This document shows positions 58,793-64,000 of a stretch of DNA of 64,000 nt, piece by piece. This stretch comes from Quercus robur. Its lineage: Eukaryota; Streptophyta; Magnoliopsida; Fagales; Fagaceae. The stretch covers positions 15,724,282-15,788,281 of the forward strand of contig NC_065535.1 of the NCBI RefSeq assembly GCF_932294415.1, written 5' to 3'. Each line of letters starts with the position of its first letter. Positions within the stretch are counted from its first letter, which is position 1. Both the position numbers and the translations under genes were made by a program. The notes beneath the pieces are model-generated. The model saw only the letters and a program-made list of their open reading frames with translations. It ran no database searches and was not told the DNA's origin.

Positions 58793-59980
58793 TTCACTCG
58801 CAAAATAAAAGTTCCGGCAGTCTAAAACTTTAGATAGGTATCATTAGTCAAATTATTAAGTTATGCTTGTAACCCCCCAAATTTTGCTTCCAATTGTTCT
58901 GCTGGCAGGATGAACCAATGTGTTTCACTTCATACAAGTCGAACTTACCTTATTATCTATCCCCCCCCTCCCCCCCCAAAAAAAAAAATCATGTTTGAAC
59001 TTTGAAGAACATACAATAGCTTGTGTCACTGTGTGTGAGAGACTTTATTTTTGGGTCAATAAGTCAGTAAGGCCTATGACTAATGGACCCAACCCATCAG
59101 AATTAGTTGCTATATAATCTAGGGGCATTCACCCCTGATGGGTAACCTATTTAGTGTTATAATTTTTACTCATTTCCATGCTAATAATTAATAACTAAAT
59201 TACAATTGAAATTATACTATTAAAGTTAATTAGACCTACCGAATTTTTTTTTTTTATGACTTTTAAAATTAGATTCACCAACTTTTGTATTGTTAAAAAT
59301 TATACATGTTTTTACTATATTTTTTGTCATAATAATAATAATACATGATTTTTACGACTAAATAGACTATTTAGATTATTAATAGATTACAAATAATTAA
59401 TATCTTATAAACTTTATTTAAGATATTGATGGGCGTATAAAGTTCATCAATATTAATATTTATATACCTTAACTTCTTATTAACATCAAAATGGTCATTT
59501 GACAGCTTCACAAATATTTTTCCCAAGTTGAGCTCAGTCAAGATGTTCAAACAGCTTAATTGATTTTTACAACCCTAGAGAGAATACCATGATTATGTTG
59601 TTTTTAGGGAGCAAAGATTGAATGTGACAATATAAGGGTTGAGATTGCACAACTCGAAAATTTCTTCTTTGAGAAAGTAGTGTAAGAACACTAATGACGA
59701 TATATTAAGATTCTCTCCTGATAAAATCCCTGACACTAATTTAGACAAAACACTTTAATAGAATTTCTTGTACTTTAATATAGGTACTGGCAAACATAAT
59801 TGCTAATCGTTTTTGACAAAGAAGTTGGGGTATCTCAATCACCAAACCAATGTTAACCCACATCCAATTAAATATATAAAATAAAACACAATTGAGGCCA
59901 CTTAAATATACCCTATTTAACTTATAATTATTTTTCACTTTGGACTTTCTTTATGTATTTATTTAGTTTGTGTCATAATT
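58793..59980. other. 3' UTR of the canopy-like gene and AT-rich spacer
   Basis: A C-rich/A-rich junction lies at 58962-58988. The rest is AT-rich with no gene recognised. Confidence 0.5.
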
Positions 59981-59990
59981 AATTGACTAT

Positions 59991-60157
59991 GTGGGTTCCA
60001 GTTAGCTCGACTGGTAAAGTCTCTGATGGTTGTATAAGAGATCTGGGGTTCAATCCCCGCCTACACCAAAAACTGATTGGTGTCTTGGTCTGATGATAAA
60101 GAGCTATCATCAGGAGCGGACGCCATAAGTTGAAACTCTCTAAAAAAAAAAAAAAAA
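59991..60157 (+). mobile_element. tRNA-derived SINE, intact-looking, 10-bp TSD
   Basis: AATTGACTAT flanks it at 59981-59990 and 60158-60167. Box A (TTAGCTCGACTGG) and box B (GGTTCAATCCC) give a tRNA-like head. The body has TACACCAAAAACTGATTGGT and GATGATAAAGAGCTATCATC, followed by an A tail. It is about 167 bp long. The same family, reversed and more decayed, opens each tandem copy at 973, 1299 and 1625. Confidence 0.93.
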
Positions 60158-61287
60158 AATTGACTATTATATTCATTATATGTGGCATTTGTTTATGCTT
60201 TTGTCTTGATTTTTATTCTTCCTTTTTCATTTTTTGTGAGCTTACCATTCCTAATCGTTTCGTTGCCCCCATTCTTTTTTGAGATATGAAATCCACGTCT
60301 AAATGGGAGTGATGGAATCTTTGATGAGGGTAAATAAGCATTAGGATAGATAAGCAACATATTGCTACACACAAAACAGCTTGGGACAATATCAACCCTT
60401 CTATAGTTGTATTACATTGTGTTCAGCTGCAGCTGGAGAAAGGGAAAAGAAAAGAAAAGAAAAAAGTGAGGGAAATGAAAAGAAAAAGAAAGGGAAAAGT
60501 CTTTCGTACATGTTTGGAAATAAGGACTGAGGAGAAAAGGAGAAAAGAAAAGAGAAAAATATGTTTATTAGAGAGAGAAATGAAAATTTGGGCAAAAAAG
60601 TAAGTTTGGAGCCATTAAAAATTTTTAAGTCAATATTTGTGGCTACACTTTTTTTAGTGGAGTTTTCTCTCCATTTTCCCCCAAATTAAGCCGGATTGAT
60701 TTATTTTCCTCCACTTTTGTTCTTTTTCTCATCTCTCCTACAAATAGAGGAAAAACCTCCCTTCCCTTCCCTTGTCTTTCCCTTGTTCCAAACATGGTGT
60801 AAAAAGTCTCAGCACCTTGGTCTCCCCCCTACCTCCAATTATGTCATATATATGTAACTTTGACGCAAACGATTTGAGACAGTCATGTTTGTAAATTAGT
60901 TGTTTGTAGAAACCATAGGGCTGAGATTATTGCAATTTGGATTAATATTTTAGAGTGAGGTGACCTCATTTGGGTTGAGGCTCAAGCAACAAGGTTGGTT
61001 GTGCTTTCAAACTTTAGGCTCTTTCATCTTGTATTGGAGACTGATTCACTTGCTATCATTGAGTCTATGCAATGTACTTCTAAAAAAATATACATTTTTA
61101 GGAAAAGGAGAATTGAACTCTAGATATTTTCATTGGAAATACCAAGCTGTTATTGAGGTACAAGACTCTTATTGCCTCTTAGGCATCTAGTTGTATAGCT
61201 TTGGGAACAATATCCATCTCCTTCATTCCTCACAACATTTAAGAGGCTTGTGATGTAGATAGGACCATTTAATATAGTATTTATGTG

Positions 61288-61309
61288 TTTAAGCAACAAA
61301 AAAAAAAAA
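61288..61309 (+). mobile_element. 22-bp poly(A) micro-insertion with 12-bp TSD
   Basis: AGTATTTATGTG (61276-61287) and AGTACTTATGTG (61310-61321) flank the insert with one mismatch. It reads TTTAAGCAAC plus an A run. Confidence 0.65.
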
Positions 61310-61393
61310 AGTACTTATGTGATTGTAAGGGGGGAAAAAAGAGAAGATAAACATTATGATATTTGAATTAATATGGTTATAGCTATCCTTACC

Positions 61394-61548
61394 ATGGTTT
61401 TAAAAACCAGAATGGTCAAAGAACCAAAAAAATGTCTAGTTCTTGATTTTTCCTAGTTGAACCACAGATTTTGGCTGTTTTTATTTGACTGGTTTAGGGT
61501 TTGGTTCTTAGTTGAACTGGCCAGTCCGATTCAATTTTTAAAACCATG
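61394..61548. mobile_element. Foldback MITE-like element
   Basis: ATGGTTTTAAAAA at the left is complementary to TTTTTAAAACCAT at the right. Inner AAGAACCAAA / TTTGGTTCTT blocks also pair. It is about 155 bp with no coding sequence. The family is uncertain. Confidence 0.7.
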
Positions 61549-62304
61549 ATACTAGCATATGCTTTTCTTGTTTCTAAAAAAAAAGGGTGCTAATTATCAC
61601 TATTTTTTATATTTATTTAAATTATTGATGATATAACAAAATTGAACCCCCCCCCCCTATTTTAAAGGTGTTTCTTTTGCTCCTAACTCAAAACTTATCA
61701 CTTATTTCTCATCACTCAAACTCATATCCCATATCTCATATTTCTATCTTTACTATAACTCAAAACTCTCTCTACTTTTTGTTTGGTTCCAAATCTCAGC
61801 TGCATGTCTCACTCTTTAACTCAAATTGATGGAGCCCACACACTCATAACTCAAAATTTTGGAAACATTGTAAATGCTAAACTTAGTTTCCATTATTCTA
61901 ACTCAAAATTTTGGGTTTTGAGTTATAGAAACACAACTCAAAAACTAAACCAAACAACTTACATTTTAGTGGGGCCCACATTTTTTGAGTTTTGGGTAAT
62001 GAAAATTGAGTTATATAACTCAAAACTCATCAAACCAAACATGCATAGTTTTTAAGAATTCTATAATTGAGTTATCTGAATAACTATAAAAGGTCTAAAT
62101 TTGAAAACAATTGTTTTAACATGGCTAGTAAAGCCATGCAATGGAGTCACTGCCACATCCCAAATCTGAAATCTCTTTTGTACGGTTTGAATCCAACAAT
62201 GCTAGCTTAGAAGACATCATAATTCTTCAAAGAGAGAATCTCCAAGCAGGCCAAGCCCCATTTGATATTAAATAAATATTATATTTTCCACTGTATAACC
62301 AACA

Positions 62305-62376
62305 ATCAGAGTGGCGCAGCGGAAGCGTGGTGGGCCCATAACCCACAGGTCCCAGGATCGAAACCTGGCTCTGATA
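62305..62376 (+). tRNA. tRNA-iMet-CAT: Initiator tRNA-Met (CAT)
   Basis: 72 nt. The acceptor stem ATCAGAG pairs with CTCTGAT and A is the discriminator base. Box A is GTGGCGCAGCGGAAGC and box B is GGATCGAAACC. The anticodon arm is GTGGG-CCCATAA-CCCAC, with three GC pairs next to the loop as in initiator tRNAs and a CAT anticodon. There is no intron and no encoded CCA. A CAACA motif just upstream and an AT-rich stretch before it fit plant tRNA promoters. A T run near 62399 can serve as Pol III terminator. The box B lacks the elongator-type TTC start, as expected for an initiator. Confidence 0.96.
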
Positions 62377-62398
62377 AAAGAGTGGCTTCCGAATGAAT

Positions 62399-62407
62399 AT
62401 TTTTTTG
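62399..62407 (+). terminator. Likely Pol III T-run terminator
   Basis: A run of T about 22 bp after the tRNA 3' end, the usual distance for tRNA genes in plants. Confidence 0.6.
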
Positions 62408-63501
62408 TGTGTGCCAAACCAAGGTTTTGGGTCTTTGGGCTTTGGGCTAGATTTGGGCTGAACAAGAACAAAAGAACCACATAAACTAAAGGCCGTCATG
62501 CTCTTGAAATTTGAGCCTATTTTTGCACAAAATTGGAGGATTGAACCAAGAATTTAATCTTTTTTTTTTTCTTTTTTTTGGTGGTAAATTGAATTTAATC
62601 CTTCACAATTATGGTTTTGATTGGAGGTACAAAAGAGAAAAATGAATTAAGATAGCAAGACTATAAATGGAACAATTGGTACCCACCTTTGTTGGGCAGC
62701 CATTCATCAATCGAGTAGTATTGCACTCTTTCTACAACTTAAGCTAGGAGTATTATATTACATTAACAAAGGTTACAAAGAACAAAAGAACCACATATCG
62801 CCATTGTGCTAATTGAGATTTTGTATTATTACTCAGAGACCGCTCATGAAGATTGAGTTGCTGCTGTATCAACACAAAGCATCTATCTATTTGTACTAGC
62901 CGAATTCTACCATTGATTTTGTTTACTTCTCACATGGATTTCAGACCAGTGTATAACAGGAAAAGAAAATGGTAGAACAAACAACATAAAAATAAGCCAT
63001 TTACTAGTATATGTTCATTCACGTGAACCGATGAACATAAACCCATGATTATGATTTATGATCACAACCTAGTTGGTCCACTTATCATAAAACTTTGATT
63101 ATGATTATGATTTATGCCTAGAAAAACTTTTAGTAATTAAATAGAAGATTCAAAGTCATAGCTTACAAGAGTCTTAGTGACAAGTTCAAATCTTATGTCT
63201 CAATTTTCTTGCTCCATTTTATACTCCATAGGACCACAAATAAAAACTTGCCACTTGTCACTTATTTAATTAAATCCTACCATTGTTGAATTTTTTATTT
63301 TAACTACCTAAATAAAATAAAGCTTGATTTAAGCTATCTAAAATTTGAAAATAAGACCGAGTGGTAGAAGTCAAGCCTTTAGATGACAAGTAGCCTCCCG
63401 CAAACAACATGTCCTAAGTTTGAATCTGGAAAGCAATTTCTCTAAAAATGAAAAAATTGAGCTCAATGCTACCTGCTATATTTTATGCAGGGTTCGGTTA
63501 A
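62408..63501. other. Spacer, nothing firm
   Basis: AT-rich. A weak SINE-like piece lies near 63355-63455 (GACCGAGTGGTAGAAGTC and AAGTTTGAATCTGG, then an A-rich end). No gene is recognised. Confidence 0.45.
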
Positions 63502-63617
63502 GGACACACATTAAGTTTTCTATTTTTTGAAACATTTTCTCGGGAATTGAAAAAACTGTCATTACTTTTTCAATTCTAGAGAAATTGTTTTTCAAAAATG
63601 GAAATTAATGTGTGTCC
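63502..63617. mobile_element. Tourist-like (PIF/Harbinger) MITE, TSD TAA
   Basis: A 116-bp element with perfect 13-bp inverted ends GGACACACATTAA / TTAATGTGTGTCC and TAA on both sides (63499-63501, 63618-63620). The inner part also folds (GAATTGAAAAA against TTTTTCAATTC). A three-base TWA target and GG ends fit the PIF/Harbinger group. It is non-coding. Confidence 0.8.
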
Positions 63618-63620
63618 TAA

Positions 63621-64000
63621 GGGCACACATTACTAAAATCCTGTTATGCATTTAATTTGGACTTTGTAATACATTGTGTTTTCTGTGGGTGGTTTGTTTG
63701 ATTGATGAATTATTAATTTATTATTTACAGGTGGTTGTGATTTGATTTATTCATAGGTGGTGTTTTTTTATTGTGGTACGTAAGTACCAGTGGCATTTTG
63801 ATCTTGGGTTGTCTTTGAGGGGGAACAAAGAAAAAAATCTAGTACCGCTACACAACTTCTTTGTCACAACCATGTCAAAGTGTGAGTGGTAAAGAAAAAA
63901 TAATGGATTCATTTGTAAGTGAGACAATCACTCATAGTCTACCAAGTCAGAGTAGAGACAAAAAATTGTGGAAAAAAAAAAAAAAAAACTTGAATTTGAA
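63621..64000. other. Window end, nothing recognised
   Basis: AT-rich sequence ending in an A run; no feature supported. Confidence 0.5.

Larger units (their letters stand above)
60168..62304. other. Spacer with foldback elements, no gene
   Basis: It contains a purine-rich stretch (60430-60560) with CATGTTTGGAA mirrored as TTCCAAACATG near 60784, a micro-insertion at 61288, a foldback element at 61394, and a stretch (61670-62060) with many TAACTCAAAA / TTTTGAGTTA motifs in both directions that may be another foldback element. Confidence 0.5.

Noticed and set aside
59991-60064. tRNA-like A and B boxes suggesting a tRNA gene
   Set aside because: The cloverleaf stems do not pair, and the unit continues into a body and A tail with a target duplication, so it is a SINE.

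Overview
This is nuclear DNA from a flowering plant, most likely a woody eudicot. It is AT-rich, has long introns and many A/T tracts, and carries plant-specific families: a P-class PPR protein, a TPLATE-complex EH protein, a SAUL1-type U-box/ARM ligase and a CFK-type F-box/kelch protein. An origin near Fagales is only an impression from the repeats. All family names and Arabidopsis locus names come from memory of protein sequences, not from a search.

Layout. 1-576: right part of an LTR. 973-1911: a segment repeated three times, ending in the PPR leader. 2124-3809: PPR gene (+). 4194-7317: PIG-H, five exons (+), with two L1 LINE fragments in its introns. 8464-22105: EH-domain Pan1-like gene, 13 exons (+), with two RTE LINE remnants, SINEs and a foldback element in its introns. 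25277-27495: CCDC115/Vma22-like gene, six exons (-). 28081-30204: At5g43822-like gene, six exons (+), divergent from the previous one. 34127-38309: SAUL1-type U-box gene, three coding exons plus a leader exon (+). 41255-42988: CFK1-type F-box/kelch gene (-). 43000-55400 is gene-poor and holds a solo LTR at 47.1 kb and four solo LTRs nested in one another at 50.5-54.8 kb. 55447-58792: canopy/saposin-like ER protein, nine exons (+). 59991: intact-looking SINE. 62305: initiator tRNA-Met. 63502: Harbinger-type MITE.

The genes are ordinary housekeeping or regulatory loci and do not form one pathway. Their roles are organelle RNA processing, GPI-anchor synthesis, clathrin endocytosis, V-ATPase assembly, ubiquitin ligation (two genes) and ER folding. 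EH/Pan1, CCDC115-like and SAUL1 occur in the same order as I remember on Arabidopsis chromosome 1, and the PPR and At5g43822-like genes are neighbours on chromosome 5, so the window may keep an ancestral block. I rebuilt the exons by hand from splice sites and reading phase; every multi-exon model closes in frame.

I found no CRISPR, operon or obviously new protein system. The most unusual material is in the repeats: the solo-LTR nest, and a set of very short (15-31 bp) poly(A)-ended insertions that still have target-site duplications.
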